Below are positions 41,436-49,476 of a stretch of 49,476 nucleotides of DNA, piece after piece (within the stretch, counting starts at the first letter, position 1; each line of letters opens with the position of its first letter). Source of the DNA: Candidatus Halobonum tyrrellensis G22. GTDB lineage: Archaea; Halobacteriota; Halobacteria; Halobacteriales; Haloferacaceae. The notes below the pieces were generated by a model that was given only the letters and a program-made list of their open reading frames with translations, had not been told where the DNA came from and made no database searches. A program made the position numbers and the translations under genes. The stretch is taken from the NCBI RefSeq assembly GCF_000495475.1, contig NZ_ASGZ01000007.1, positions 1 to 49,476 of the forward strand, in the 5' to 3' direction.

Positions 41436-42074
41436 ATGGGGCGACTCCCGTCGCTGGGTCCGACCGCGCGCCGACGGCTCTCACGGCTCCTCCAGGCCGC
41501 GCTGGCCGTCATGTTCGTCGTCGGCGTGGCGACGGCGTACGTCGCGCTCGCGGTCAACGCGGTGCTCGCGCTCGCGGTGACGTTCGTCCCGAACCTCCTC
41601 CGGCGCGACGTGAACGTCGCGCTCGGCCCGGGCGTCACGCTCGCGGTGGCCGTCGCCGCGTTCCTCCACGTCGTCGGGATGGCCGGTCCCTACGAGCACG
41701 TCTGGTGGTGGGACCACATGACTCACGCGCTGTCGGCGACGATGGTCGCCGCCGCCGCCTGGGTCGCGGTGCACGCGCTCAACGAGTTCTCCGAGGAGGT
41801 GTACATCCCGGAGCCGTTCCTCTCGGTGTGGGTGCTGCTGTTCACGCTCGCGGCGGGCGTCGGCTGGGAACTCGCGGAGTTCGCCGCGCGCGCGCTGAGC
41901 GGGTGGGCGGGCGTCGAACCCATCCTGGTCCAGTACAGCGTCGACGACACCCTGTTCGACCTCGTGTTCGACGCCGTCGGGGCGGTCGTCGTCTCCGTCG
42001 CCGGCGGGCGACGGCTCCGCCCGCTGGTCGACCGAGTGGTGGAGACGCTCACCCGCCGGCGCGACCGGCTCTGA
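41436..42074 (+). CDS. Multi-span membrane protein of unknown family
   Basis: A 212-residue protein with about five hydrophobic segments (about residues 22-48, 56-75, 90-112, 128-150, 172-190). A polar cluster WWWDHMTHALSATM (about 88-101) puts Asp and two His in or near a helix, and ELAEFAARALSG follows a later helix; these look like conserved functional sites. The pattern recalls DUF2238/YjdF-type proteins, without certainty. ATG 41436 gives a basic N-terminus (ARRRLSRLL) that fits the positive-inside rule. Function is unknown. Confidence 0.75.
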   Translation: MGRLPSLGPTARRRLSRLLQAALAVMFVVGVATAYVALAVNAVLALAVTFVPNLLRRDVNVALGPGVTLAVAVAAFLHVVGMAGPYEHVWWWDHMTHALSATMVAAAAWVAVHALNEFSEEVYIPEPFLSVWVLLFTLAAGVGWELAEFAARALSGWAGVEPILVQYSVDDTLFDLVFDAVGAVVVSVAGGRRLRPLVDRVVETLTRRRDRL

Positions 42075-42193
42075 GCGACGGCCGGCCGCCGGCTGGCGCA
42101 CACGCACGGCGTCACGCTCGGCGGCCCGTCCGCGCGGGTCGGCGGACGCGACGGACCGCGCCGCTTTTCTACCACCCCGCGATACTTCACGCC

Positions 42194-42877
42194 GTGTTAT
42201 CGGTCGAACTGCACAGCCACTCCGAACTGTCGCACGACGGCCGCGACCCGGTCGACCTGCTGCTCGAACAGGCGGCGGGCGTCGGGCTCGACGCGCTCGC
42301 GGTGACCGACCACGACCAACTCGACGCCAGTGTCGACGCCGCCGCGCGCGCAGACGACTACGGGCTGGTCGGCATCCCCGCCATGGAGGTGACCAGCGCC
42401 GCCGGCCACGTGCTCGCGTTCGGCATCGACGAACCCGTCGACCCCGGCCAGTCGTACGACGACACGCTGGCGGCGATACGGGCGGCGGGCGGCATCGCGG
42501 TGATCCCACACCCGTTCCAGAAGTCCCGTCACGGCGTCGCACCGCACGTCTCCGACGAGCAGTTGGCCGGCGCCGACGCCATCGAGGTGTACAACTCCCG
42601 GCTGCTGACGGGGCGGTCGAACCGGCAGGCCCGGGAGTTCGCGCTCGCACACGACGTCCCGATGACCGCGGGCAGTGACGCCCACATCGCCGAGATGGTC
42701 GGGCAGGCCGTCACCGAGGTGGGCGCGACAGAGCGGTCGGTCGACGCCATCCTCGACGCCATCAGGGACGGCCGGACCAGCGTCGTCGGCCAGCGCACAC
42801 CGTGGCACGTCTCCTTCCGGCAGGCCGCCGGCGGGGCCAAACGCCGCGTGCAGCGACGCCTGTCGGAGCTGATCTGA
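42194..42877 (+). CDS. PHP-domain phosphoesterase
   Basis: A 227-residue protein with the four PHP motifs: ELHSHSELSHDG (residues ~5-16), AVTDHDQLDA (about 36-45), VIPHPFQKSRHG (about 102-113) and TAGSDAHIAEM (about 157-167). These coordinate three metal ions in polymerase and histidinol phosphatase domains. Size and motif order match stand-alone PHP proteins that act on phosphate esters of nucleotides or sugars. The GTG at 42194 starts the first strand directly and has a T-rich TATA-like box (CTTTTCTAC) about 22-30 nt upstream. The asparagine-synthetase-like gene begins 12 bp after its stop, so both are probably one transcript. Confidence 0.9.
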   Translation: MLSVELHSHSELSHDGRDPVDLLLEQAAGVGLDALAVTDHDQLDASVDAAARADDYGLVGIPAMEVTSAAGHVLAFGIDEPVDPGQSYDDTLAAIRAAGGIAVIPHPFQKSRHGVAPHVSDEQLAGADAIEVYNSRLLTGRSNRQAREFALAHDVPMTAGSDAHIAEMVGQAVTEVGATERSVDAILDAIRDGRTSVVGQRTPWHVSFRQAAGGAKRRVQRRLSELI

Positions 42878-42889
42878 GGGCCGCCGCGC

Positions 42890-43975
42890 GTGACTCGTAT
42901 CGACGGGGCCGACCCGGGGACGGTCCGGACGGCGCTCGCGGCGGCGGACCCGCTTCCCGGGACCGACGGGTTCGCCGGCGAGTGCGACGGGACGCTCGTC
43001 CGCGACGTGCTCGGCCGCCGGCCGCTGTTCGTCGACGCCGACTCGGAGGCGTGGGCGTTCGACCCGACCGACCTCCGGTCGCCGGAGACGTTTCCCGCGG
43101 GCCACGCCCGCGCCGACGGGGCGACCGAGCGGGTCTGGTCGCTCCCCGACCCCGCGCCCGCCCCGGCGGCGGAGGCGCTCGCGGCCGTCGAGCGAGCGGT
43201 CCTGACCGCCGTTCGCGGCGCCGACCCCGCGGGGACCGCGGTGGCGTTCTCCGGCGGCGTCGACTCCGGGCTGGTGGCCGCCGGCCTCCCCGACGCGCCG
43301 CTGTACGTCGCCGGCTTCGAGGGCTGTCACGACGTCGAGGCGGCGCGGGCGGCCGCCGACGCGATGGGGCGGGCCGACGACCTCCGGGTCGTCGAGGTGA
43401 CGCACGACGACCTGCGGCGGGCGGTGCCCGAACTCGTCGCCGCGACCGGTCGGACCAACCCGATGGACGTCTCCATCGCCCTGCCGCTGTACCTGGTAGC
43501 CGAGCGTGCGGCCGCCGACGGCCACGACCGACTCGCGGTCGGGCAGGGCGCGGACGAACTGTTCGGCGGCTACGCCAAGGTGGTCGACCCCGTCGACGAC
43601 GGCCGGGTCGACGCCGACACCGTCCGCGGCGCGCGCCGCGAGACGCTGCTCGCGCTCCCCGACGGGCTAGAGCGGGACGTGTTGACCCTCCGCGCCGCGG
43701 GGGTCGACCCCGTCGCCCCCCTGTTGGGCGACGAGGTGGTGGCGGCGGCGCTCGAACTCCCCGCCGACCTGCTCGCCACGCCCGACGAACGGAAGGTGGC
43801 GCTCCGGCGGGCCGCCGCGGGCGTCCTCCCCGAGTCGGTACGGGCGGCGGAGAAGAAGGCGGTCCAGTACGGCACGTACGTCTCGCGGGAACTCGACAGG
43901 CTCGCCCGGCGCGCGGGGTTCAAACGGCGGATGGAGAACCACGTCGGCCGGTACGTCGAGTCGCTGGTCGAGTGA
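42890..43975 (+). CDS. Asparagine-synthetase-like protein with degraded glutaminase domain
   Basis: A 361-residue protein. Residues ~115-345 are the ATP-pyrophosphatase domain of class B asparagine synthetase: VAFSGGVDSGLVAAGL (about 117) is the PP-loop, MDVSIALPLYLVAE, and GADELFGGYAKV (about 220) the conserved Asp/Glu loop. The N-terminal ~95 residues keep only a trace of the class II amidotransferase fold (LVRDVLGRRPLFVD, then AWAF) and lack the nucleophilic Cys2 start (MCGI) and most of its length. So it cannot take ammonia from glutamine as AsnB does; it should use free ammonia, get it from a partner, or form another amide. It follows the PHP gene by 12 bp. Confidence 0.85.
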   Translation: MTRIDGADPGTVRTALAAADPLPGTDGFAGECDGTLVRDVLGRRPLFVDADSEAWAFDPTDLRSPETFPAGHARADGATERVWSLPDPAPAPAAEALAAVERAVLTAVRGADPAGTAVAFSGGVDSGLVAAGLPDAPLYVAGFEGCHDVEAARAAADAMGRADDLRVVEVTHDDLRRAVPELVAATGRTNPMDVSIALPLYLVAERAAADGHDRLAVGQGADELFGGYAKVVDPVDDGRVDADTVRGARRETLLALPDGLERDVLTLRAAGVDPVAPLLGDEVVAAALELPADLLATPDERKVALRRAAAGVLPESVRAAEKKAVQYGTYVSRELDRLARRAGFKRRMENHVGRYVESLVE

Positions 43976-43997
43976 GGCGGCTCCGGGCCGGGACAGG

Positions 43998-44477
43998 CTA
44001 CTCGCCGACCGCCGCGCCGACCGTCTCGACGGCCTCGATACCGATCTGGACCGTGTCGGGGTCGACGTCGGCCTCGCGCAGTTCCGCGGGGGTGTACCAC
44101 GCCCACGCCGCGGCGGGTTCCTCGTCGTCGCCCGCGGGGTCGACCGCCCGGGAGTCGACCGCCGCGAAGTACACCATGTCGACGTGCTGGTGGGCGACCC
44201 GTCCGTCGAGCGTGTCGATGTCGTACAGCACCGTGTGTCGCGGGTCGGGGAGCGTCTCGCCGTCGGGTGCGGGCACGGGGTCGGTGTCGTCGACCAGTCG
44301 CGCGTCGAGACCCGTCTCCTCGTGCGCCTCCCGGAGCGCCGCCTCGTGGGGGAGTTCGTCCCGGTCGACGTGCCCGCCGGGCGGAAGCCGGATATCCAGT
44401 TTCGGGTGGCGGTGGAGCGCGACCGCGCCGTCGTTGACGAGGTAGACGGTCGCCGTGAAGTGGCGCGTGAGTTCCAT
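43998..44477 (-). CDS. NUDIX hydrolase
   Basis: A 159-residue protein. The NUDIX box G-x5-E-x7-R-E-x2-E-E-x-G-L is intact as GHVDRDELPHEAALREAHEE plus TGL (residues ~34-57). It hydrolyses nucleoside diphosphates linked to another moiety, using Mg2+ bound to the box glutamates. ATATVYLVND-type strands precede it. The substrate is undetermined. The start at 44477 follows the leader of the divergent-free gap after TFB. It is convergent with the asparagine-synthetase-like gene. Confidence 0.92.
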   Translation of the reverse strand: MELTRHFTATVYLVNDGAVALHRHPKLDIRLPPGGHVDRDELPHEAALREAHEETGLDARLVDDTDPVPAPDGETLPDPRHTVLYDIDTLDGRVAHQHVDMVYFAAVDSRAVDPAGDDEEPAAAWAWYTPAELREADVDPDTVQIGIEAVETVGAAVGE

Positions 44478-44551
44478 ACCCGCGGGTGGGCGGCGGTCGT
44501 GTTCGGTGTTACGTTCGGCGGCGGAAAAGCGGTCGACTCGGCCCGGAACGG

Positions 44552-45532
44552 TTAGAGGTGGACCTGCTCTTCGGCTTCGAGCAGTTCGTGATAGCGGTTC
44601 CGGATGGTGACCTCGGAGATGTTCGCCACGTCGCTGACCTCGCCTTGCGTCACCTTCTCGTTGGTGAGTAGCGAGGCGGCGTACACCGCCGCCGCCGCGA
44701 GTCCGACCGGCGACTTGCCCGAGTGGATCCCCTCCTCCTTGGCGGTTTCGAGCAGTTGGCGGGCGCGCCGCTCCGCCTCGTCGGAGAGTTCGAGGTCGGA
44801 GGCGAACCGCGGCACGTAGCTCTCGGGGTCCGCGGGCTGGATCTCCAGGTTGAGTTCGCGCACGACGTAGCGGTACGTCCGCGCCACCTCGTCTTTGTCG
44901 ACCCGCGAGACGCCCGTGATCTCGTCGAGCGACCGCGGCGTGCCCGCCTGCCGGGCGGCGGCGTAGAGGCTCGCCGTCGAGACGCCCTCGATGGAGCGGC
45001 CGGGCAGGAGGTCCTCGTCGAGCGCCCGTCGGTAGATGACGCTCGCGGTCTCGCGGACGTTGTCCGGCAGGCCGAGCGCGGAGGCCATGCGGTCGATCTC
45101 GCCGAGCGCCTGCTTGAGGTTGCGCTCCTTCGAGTCGCGGGTGCGGAACCGCTCGTTCCAGGTGCGGAGCCGCTGCATCTTCTCCCGCTGGCGGCTCGAC
45201 AGCGAGTTGCCGTACGCGTCCTTGTTCTGCCAGCCGATGTTGGTCGACAGCCCCTTGTCGTGCATCATGTTCGTCGTCGGGGCGCCGACCCGGCTCTTCT
45301 CGTCTTTCTCGCTCGCGTCGAACGCGCGCCACTCCGGCCCGTGGTCGATCTCGTCCTCCTCGACGACGAGCCCGCAGTCTCGACAGACCGTCTCGCCGCG
45401 TTCGGAGTCGTTGACTAACTGCCCCCCGCACTCCGGACACGACAGATCCGCCTCCTCGCGCTCCCCCTCGCTCTCCTCCGTGTCTGACTGTCGGGCACGC
45501 TCGTCCGTGTAGTTTCGGACGTTCTCACTCAT
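44552..45532 (-). CDS. Transcription initiation factor IIB (TFB)
   Basis: A 326-residue TFB, which bridges TBP bound at the TATA box to RNA polymerase and contacts BRE. The zinc ribbon is CPECGGQLVND...CRDCG (about residues 32-54); the B-reader/linker includes DHGPEWRAFDASEKDEKSR; two cyclin repeats follow (about 115-205 and 215-300), ending in the BRE-binding helix-turn-helix (VSDVANISEVTIRNRYHEL). Haloarchaea carry several TFB paralogues with differing promoter sets. Which one this is cannot be told. A TATA-like GGTATAAGTC lies about 68-77 nt upstream, so it probably has a short leader. Confidence 0.96.
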   Translation of the reverse strand: MSENVRNYTDERARQSDTEESEGEREEADLSCPECGGQLVNDSERGETVCRDCGLVVEEDEIDHGPEWRAFDASEKDEKSRVGAPTTNMMHDKGLSTNIGWQNKDAYGNSLSSRQREKMQRLRTWNERFRTRDSKERNLKQALGEIDRMASALGLPDNVRETASVIYRRALDEDLLPGRSIEGVSTASLYAAARQAGTPRSLDEITGVSRVDKDEVARTYRYVVRELNLEIQPADPESYVPRFASDLELSDEAERRARQLLETAKEEGIHSGKSPVGLAAAAVYAASLLTNEKVTQGEVSDVANISEVTIRNRYHELLEAEEQVHL

Positions 45533-45753
45533 TTTTGGGTGGGTGGAAAAACGGCGGTCGGAACCGTGTCCTTCCGAGTACTCTGTTGGTTAGGAAACGA
45601 CTTATACCTGATGGCGGTGTATACGCGGATTCTACCGCCGAAAACTACCCGACGTGGCCGGTGCGGTTCTGTCGATTGGACGAAATATACCGGACGGGGA
45701 AATCGTCTCCCCCGACCGACGGGAGACCGGTCGTGCCGGCGGGTACGCCGTCT
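45533..45753. other. 221-bp gap holding the TFB promoter
   Basis: The gap between the end of the M6 protease gene and TFB (both minus strand) contains a TATA-like GGTATAAGTC at about 45600-45609 on the minus strand and another AT-rich box (GTATACGCGG) near 45620. No gene is visible. Confidence 0.5.
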
Positions 45754-48360
45754 CTACCGTCGGTCGTCCGAGTCGTCGGGCAGGTCGACCGTGATCGTGT
45801 GGTTGCCCGGGCCGTAGGTGCCCGTCGAGGCGTTCCACAGCGACTGGGTGACCGACGGGTCGAACCCGGCGTCGGGCTTCTCGTACGTCGCAAGCGACAG
45901 CGTCACGTTCTCGCCGTCGGCGACGGTGAACGACACCGACGCCGTGCCGTCGTCGTGTTCGACGACGTGGCCGTAGTCGACGGCGTCGCGGACCGACTCG
46001 TTCGGCCACGCGGTGCCCCGTTCGGTGATGCCGTCGTCGGCCGTGCCGTGAGCGAACCGGAGCAGGCGGTCCTCCTCGGCGTACAGCGGGTACTCGCCGC
46101 CGATCCGCTCGTACGGCTCGCCCGCCACGAAGTCGACCTGGTAGGTGGTCGTCTCCGCCTCGTCCGGCCCGTCGTCGGCGTACCCCACCTCGTACTCGTA
46201 CGGGACCGTGCCGAACTCACCTTGCTCGCTCGCGCGCGTCACCGTGAGGACGTACTCGCTCACGTTCTCGCCCGCGGGCAGGTCGGTGAGCGTCCGCGTC
46301 CCCGAGTCGGGGAACGACCGGAGCGGGTACTGTTCGACCCCGACGACGCCGCCCGTCTCGTCGAGTCCGATCACCGAGTACTGGTAGTCGACGTACTCGT
46401 CGCGGACCTCGTCGAGACTGGCGAACGGGTCGGCGCTCGACCCGTCGTACGAGACGTTCGTCCCCGAGACGGAGACGTCGCGGACGTACATCCCGGTTCC
46501 GGGGACCGTCGAGGAGTTACCCTGTGCGGCGTAGTCGCCGATGTACCGGAACCCGATCAGCACGTCCTCGCCGGCGTACGCCGAGAGGTCGAACGTCTGC
46601 TCGGTCCACTCGCCGCCCGTATCGCCCGTGAAGCCGGGTCGGTTCTCGGCGACCGGCGGGTAGGCGCCGTCGGGCGAGGCGAGGTAGTCGGTGGTGTTCT
46701 CGTTCGAGAGGCTGGTCCAGGTGTCGCCGCCGTCGGTCGACACCTGCACGTACGCGTAGTCCCACCCGCGTTCGATGTCGTAGTAGGCGTCGAACCCGAG
46801 CGTCGGCGAACTCGTGTCGTTCAGGTCGGCCTCGACTATGGCGAACCTGTCGGCGAGGTTGCCCGCGCCGCTCGCGAGCACCGTCTCGTTCGCGTCGACC
46901 GGGTTCGCCGTCGCCTCCCACTGGGTGGGCAGTGTGTCGATGCCGCCGACCGTGATGTTCTCGACGGTCGCGTCGCCGCTCGCGTCGATGGTCTCGTAGG
47001 CGTTCCCCCACGAGGCGGTCACGTTGTTCCGCGTGTACAACACCTCGTCGCTGGTGTTGACGTTCAGTTCGACCCGCTCGAACGAGTACGGCGCGGGACC
47101 GTCCGCGCCCGCGTCACCGACGAGCGCCGCCGAGAAGTCCTGGTACAGTTCCGTGTAGTTCTCCGAGGCGCCGACCCGGTCGAGCGCGTCGTTCACCCCC
47201 GCGATGCTGTCGTTGCCGTCCTCGAAGGCGGCCCGAACGAACTCCTCGCCGTACCGCTGTTCGCCGTACAGCATGAACAGGAACGCCCCGCCGTAGTCGG
47301 CGAGGGCGTTGATCGAACCCTGGTCCTCCCACTCGACGAGCGAGTTGGACGGCAGTTGCTCGTAGGCGGGGACGTGACTCGACGGGACGCCGTAGCCGAC
47401 CGCGAGTTCGGCGTAGTCGGAGAGTCCCTCGTTGACCCACGACACCTCGTCGGGGTCCTGGTCGCTGTGGAGGAGGTGCTGGTACTCGTGGGCGAACGTG
47501 CCCTCGACCTGGTGGGACTCGTTGCTCCCGTCGTCGGGTCGCCACGGCGCCTCGGGCGTGCCGGTGCCGTTCGCCCAGTCGTACGCGTCGATGGTGACGA
47601 CGTTCCGGTCGGTGTACTGTTCGATCGTCGGCGAGAAGAAGCCGGCCGTGTACAGCGGGTACGACTCGTTGTAGTAGTTCTCGTCTTGGACGTTGTCGAC
47701 CAGCATGATCGTCCGGCTCTCGTTGCTGGTCTTGTAGTAGTCCCGCGGCACCGCGCCCTGCGCCGCGAGCGCCGAGTCGTTGCCGTAGTGGGGCTGCGGC
47801 TCGCGGAACAGTTCACTCTCGGTCGGGTAGATGTTCCCCTCGAACTCCTCGATCAGGTAGTCGAGTTGCGCCTCCGTGACGTTGGGGTCGGCGCGGGTGT
47901 CGTTCTCCGGCCACGAGAGGTCGTTCGCGACCCAGATGGCGCCGTTGTCGCTGACGCGCCGGAGGGTGTAGTTCTTGAAGTAGTACTCGCCGGTCACGAA
48001 GTCGACCGACGGGAACTGCTTCGTCGTGCCGACCGTCGCGTCGGCCGTCGGGGCGGCCGCGCTCGCGGCGGCCTGACTCCCGCCGGTCGGCGCCGAGAGA
48101 CCGGAAGTGTCGAGCGTGAAGTTCCGCATCCGGCTCGACGGCACGTCGACCGGCGTCGGGTCGTCGGCCGCGTCGGCGGAGTCGTTGTCGTCCGTCTCGT
48201 CGGCCGCGTCAGCCGCGTCGGCGGCCGCCGTCGGCGCGTCCGCGGCTCCCGTCGCCGCGGGCTGCGCCGTCGCGCCGGTGCCGACGGCGGAGGCGCTAGC
48301 CCCCATCGCCACCGACGAGAGGAGGATCGTCGCTACGAGAAGTATCGCTCGTGATCTCAT
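45754..48360 (-). CDS. Large secreted M6-like (immune inhibitor A type) metalloprotease
   Basis: An 868-residue protein. RAILLVATILLSSVAMGASA is a Sec signal; an Asp-rich, acidic pre-region follows to about residue 100. EGTFAHEYQHLLHSD (residues ~288-302) gives the HExxH zinc motif, and SWVNEGLSDYAEL (about 306-318) has the downstream Glu, as in M6/gluzincin-like families. Residues ~430-680 carry beta-sandwich domains with many Asn-x-Ser/Thr sequons. It ends without a membrane anchor. It most likely degrades extracellular protein in the brine. Start at 48360 is set by the signal peptide; the frame continues 21 nt upstream. The region before it is packed with palindromes. Confidence 0.9.
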   Translation of the reverse strand: MRSRAILLVATILLSSVAMGASASAVGTGATAQPAATGAADAPTAAADAADAADETDDNDSADAADDPTPVDVPSSRMRNFTLDTSGLSAPTGGSQAAASAAAPTADATVGTTKQFPSVDFVTGEYYFKNYTLRRVSDNGAIWVANDLSWPENDTRADPNVTEAQLDYLIEEFEGNIYPTESELFREPQPHYGNDSALAAQGAVPRDYYKTSNESRTIMLVDNVQDENYYNESYPLYTAGFFSPTIEQYTDRNVVTIDAYDWANGTGTPEAPWRPDDGSNESHQVEGTFAHEYQHLLHSDQDPDEVSWVNEGLSDYAELAVGYGVPSSHVPAYEQLPSNSLVEWEDQGSINALADYGGAFLFMLYGEQRYGEEFVRAAFEDGNDSIAGVNDALDRVGASENYTELYQDFSAALVGDAGADGPAPYSFERVELNVNTSDEVLYTRNNVTASWGNAYETIDASGDATVENITVGGIDTLPTQWEATANPVDANETVLASGAGNLADRFAIVEADLNDTSSPTLGFDAYYDIERGWDYAYVQVSTDGGDTWTSLSNENTTDYLASPDGAYPPVAENRPGFTGDTGGEWTEQTFDLSAYAGEDVLIGFRYIGDYAAQGNSSTVPGTGMYVRDVSVSGTNVSYDGSSADPFASLDEVRDEYVDYQYSVIGLDETGGVVGVEQYPLRSFPDSGTRTLTDLPAGENVSEYVLTVTRASEQGEFGTVPYEYEVGYADDGPDEAETTTYQVDFVAGEPYERIGGEYPLYAEEDRLLRFAHGTADDGITERGTAWPNESVRDAVDYGHVVEHDDGTASVSFTVADGENVTLSLATYEKPDAGFDPSVTQSLWNASTGTYGPGNHTITVDLPDDSDDRR

Positions 48361-48365
48361 GGAAT

Positions 48366-48438
48366 CCGTGACATGAGTCACGGGCGCCCGACATAATTGT
48401 TGTCACACAACAAACCATGAATTATCGGTAATCACCGA
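48366..48438. promoter_or_regulatory. Stack of four palindromes at the M6 protease promoter
   Basis: Perfect dyads lie at 48366-48383 (CCGTGAC-ATGA-GTCACGG), 48381-48390 (CGGGCGCCCG), 48397-48413 (TTGTTGT-CAC-ACAACAA) and 48425-48438 (TCGGT-AATC-ACCGA). The TATA-like AATTATGT (minus strand) at about 48391-48397 lies between the second and third, 31-37 nt upstream of the protease ATG. So one dyad overlaps the predicted start of transcription and another the BRE position, as expected for a tightly controlled promoter. Confidence 0.6.
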
Positions 48439-48601
48439 GCAACATCGGCAGTACCGTCCGCTTCTCCGGCGGTCTCATCCGCTTCTCCGACGGCACCGTC
48501 CGATTTCGGCCGCTCGGACGCGACCCGGACCGAACGCGCGGCGGCGCTCGCCGAGGGGGTGTATCGAAACCCTTACTCTCCGCCCGCGGCACCTCCCGGG
48601 T

Positions 48602-48883
48602 ATGACAGACGCCGGGAGCGTCGACCCCGAGGAGGTGCGGCACGTCGCGGACCTCGCGCGGGTTGACCTCGACGAGGCGGAGGTCGAGGAGTTCGCCGCG
48701 CAGTTCTCGGACGTGCTCGACTACTTCGAGGCGCTCGACGAGGTGCCCGAGGTGGACGAGGAGCCGGACCTGGTGAACGTGATGCGGCCCGACGAGGTGC
48801 GGGAGGGGCTCTCACAGGAGGCGGCGCTGGCGAACGCCCCGGAGACGGAGGAGGGGTACTTCAAGGGTCCGCGGGTGTCGTAG
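48602..48883 (+). CDS. gatC: Aspartyl/glutamyl-tRNA amidotransferase subunit GatC
   Basis: A 93-residue small subunit of the GatCAB complex, which turns misacylated Asp-tRNA(Asn) and/or Glu-tRNA(Gln) into the amidated forms. HVADLARVDLDEAEVEEFAA is the family's N-terminal helix and ANAPETEEGYFKGPRV the extended C-terminal arm that wraps the other subunits. The stop TAG is directly followed by the gatA ATG, the usual gatCA order; gatB is not in view. Confidence 0.95.
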   Translation: MTDAGSVDPEEVRHVADLARVDLDEAEVEEFAAQFSDVLDYFEALDEVPEVDEEPDLVNVMRPDEVREGLSQEAALANAPETEEGYFKGPRVS

Positions 48884-49476
48884 ATGGCGGCCGACGAGGA
48901 GGACCTCAACGCGTTCGTGACCCGCGAGACGGTCGCGGGCGCCGACGACGGACCGCTCGCGGGCCGGACTGTCGCGGTCAAGGACAACATCTCGACCGAG
49001 GGGCTGCGCACCACCTGCGGGTCGGCGATGCTCGACGACTACGTGCCGCCGTACGACGCGACGGTCGTCGAGCGGGTGACCGCCGCGGGCGCCGACGTCG
49101 TCGGCAAGACCAACATGGACGAGTTCGGCATGGGCGGGACGACGGAGACGTCGGCGTTCGGCCCGACCAAGAACCCGGTCGACCCCGACCGCGTCCCGGG
49201 CGGGTCGTCGGGCGGGTCCGCCGCGGCGGTGGCCGCCGGCGAGGCGGACCTCGCGCTCGGCACCGACACCGGCGGCTCGGTGCGCAACCCCGCCGCGTTC
49301 TGCGGCGTCGTCGGCATCAAGCCGACGTACGGGCTGGTGTCGCGGTACGGTATCGTCGCGTACGCCAACTCGCTCGAACAGGTCGGCCCGCTCGCGCCCA
49401 CCGTCGAGGGGGCGGCGGAACTGCTCGACGTCATCGCCGGCCCCGACGAGAACGACGCCACCACCCGGGAGGCGGG
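48884..49476 (+). CDS. gatA: Aspartyl/glutamyl-tRNA amidotransferase subunit GatA, 5' part
   Basis: The first 197 codons of the amidase-signature subunit; the gene runs off the right edge. TVAVKDNI supplies the catalytic Lys, and [15 protein letters not shown] with [13 protein letters not shown] supplies the cis-Ser and nucleophile Ser of the Ser-cisSer-Lys triad. GatA releases ammonia from glutamine and channels it to GatB. ATG 48884 abuts the gatC stop, so translation is coupled. Confidence 0.96.
   Translation, partial: MAADEEDLNAFVTRETVAGADDGPLAGRTVAVKDNISTEGLRTTCGSAMLDDYVPPYDATVVERVTAAGADVVGKTNMDEFGMGGTTETSAFGPTKNPVDPDRVPGGSSGGSAAAVAAGEADLALGTDTGGSVRNPAAFCGVVGIKPTYGLVSRYGIVAYANSLEQVGPLAPTVEGAAELLDVIAGPDENDATTREA

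Noticed and set aside
38276-42877. A 1533-codon plus-strand open frame
   Set aside because: Only its last 227 codons (from GTG 42194) are a gene, the PHP protein. The rest is Arg/Pro/Val-rich antisense or out-of-frame reading across purL and two membrane-protein genes, as expected at 70% GC.
45535-48354. A 939-codon plus-strand open frame opposite the M6 protease
   Set aside because: It has no signal, domain or start context, and is Arg/Val/Gly-rich; the minus frame has a signal peptide and the HExxH motif.
1-49476. Integrases, IS elements, toxin-antitoxin or defence genes
   Set aside because: I looked at both strands and saw no recombinase, transposase, restriction, CBASS- or Abi-type motifs; the tRNA genes are intact and have no integrase next to them.

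Overview
The window is a roughly 70% GC, gene-dense stretch of chromosome from a halophilic archaeon (class Halobacteria). The signs are very acidic proteins, heavy use of G/C-ending codons, many GTG starts, TATA-like boxes 23-37 nt ahead of starts (leaderless transcription), and archaeal genes such as TFB, rpoL, haloarchaeal type IV pilus ATPases and GatC/GatA. I see no plasmid, phage, IS or CRISPR sequence. The genus cannot be fixed from this window.

Region 1 (1-12840) begins with a membrane-anchored FG-GAP repeat protein cut by the left edge and a CinA/MoaB-type domain protein. A large type IV pilus-like locus follows: a minus-strand operon of a 1025-residue PilB-like ATPase, a PilC-like platform protein and five small proteins with pilin-like hydrophobic N-termini, with every junction overlapping or abutting. 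Tail to tail with it, 12 bp away, a 678-residue plus-strand protein joins a pilin-like N-terminus to a bactofilin-like beta-helix and a DUF7305-like end.

Region 2 (12841-22476) holds a Cys-rich DUF326 (copper-storage type) protein convergent with a Tat-exported rhodanese lipoprotein, tRNA-Arg(CCT), tatA, a small HTH protein, an HD phosphohydrolase, an MFS transporter, trkH coupled to a small helix-hairpin-helix protein, tRNA-Gly(TCC), a mini membrane protein, a thioredoxin-reductase-like flavoprotein and a Trm9-like methyltransferase. The methyltransferase overlaps the end of a second pilus-like pair (pilC/pilB, 22473-26245).

Region 3 (26246-38176) carries DUF7549 and DUF5793 proteins, a uracil-DNA glycosylase, a 7TM-PAS histidine kinase, a DUF4097-like exported protein, a metallo-beta-lactamase hydrolase, rpoL, an LPG-synthase-type membrane protein, a matrixin-like lipoprotein protease, hisF, a mini membrane protein overlapping a candidate short lipoprotein gene on the other strand, and a PPC-domain surface protein with a Thr/Asp stalk.

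Region 4 (38177-49476) carries purL, two membrane proteins, a PHP phosphoesterase followed by an asparagine-synthetase-like protein with a degraded glutaminase domain, a NUDIX hydrolase, TFB, a large secreted M6-like metalloprotease preceded by a stack of palindromes, and gatC-gatA (gatA cut by the right edge).

Export and the cell surface run through much of the window: two pilus-type assembly pairs, TatA, Tat substrates, lipoproteins and surface proteins sit among housekeeping genes. The best candidates for something little described are the pilin operon with its convergent beta-helix protein, the asparagine-synthetase-like gene, and the palindromic control region of the M6 protease.
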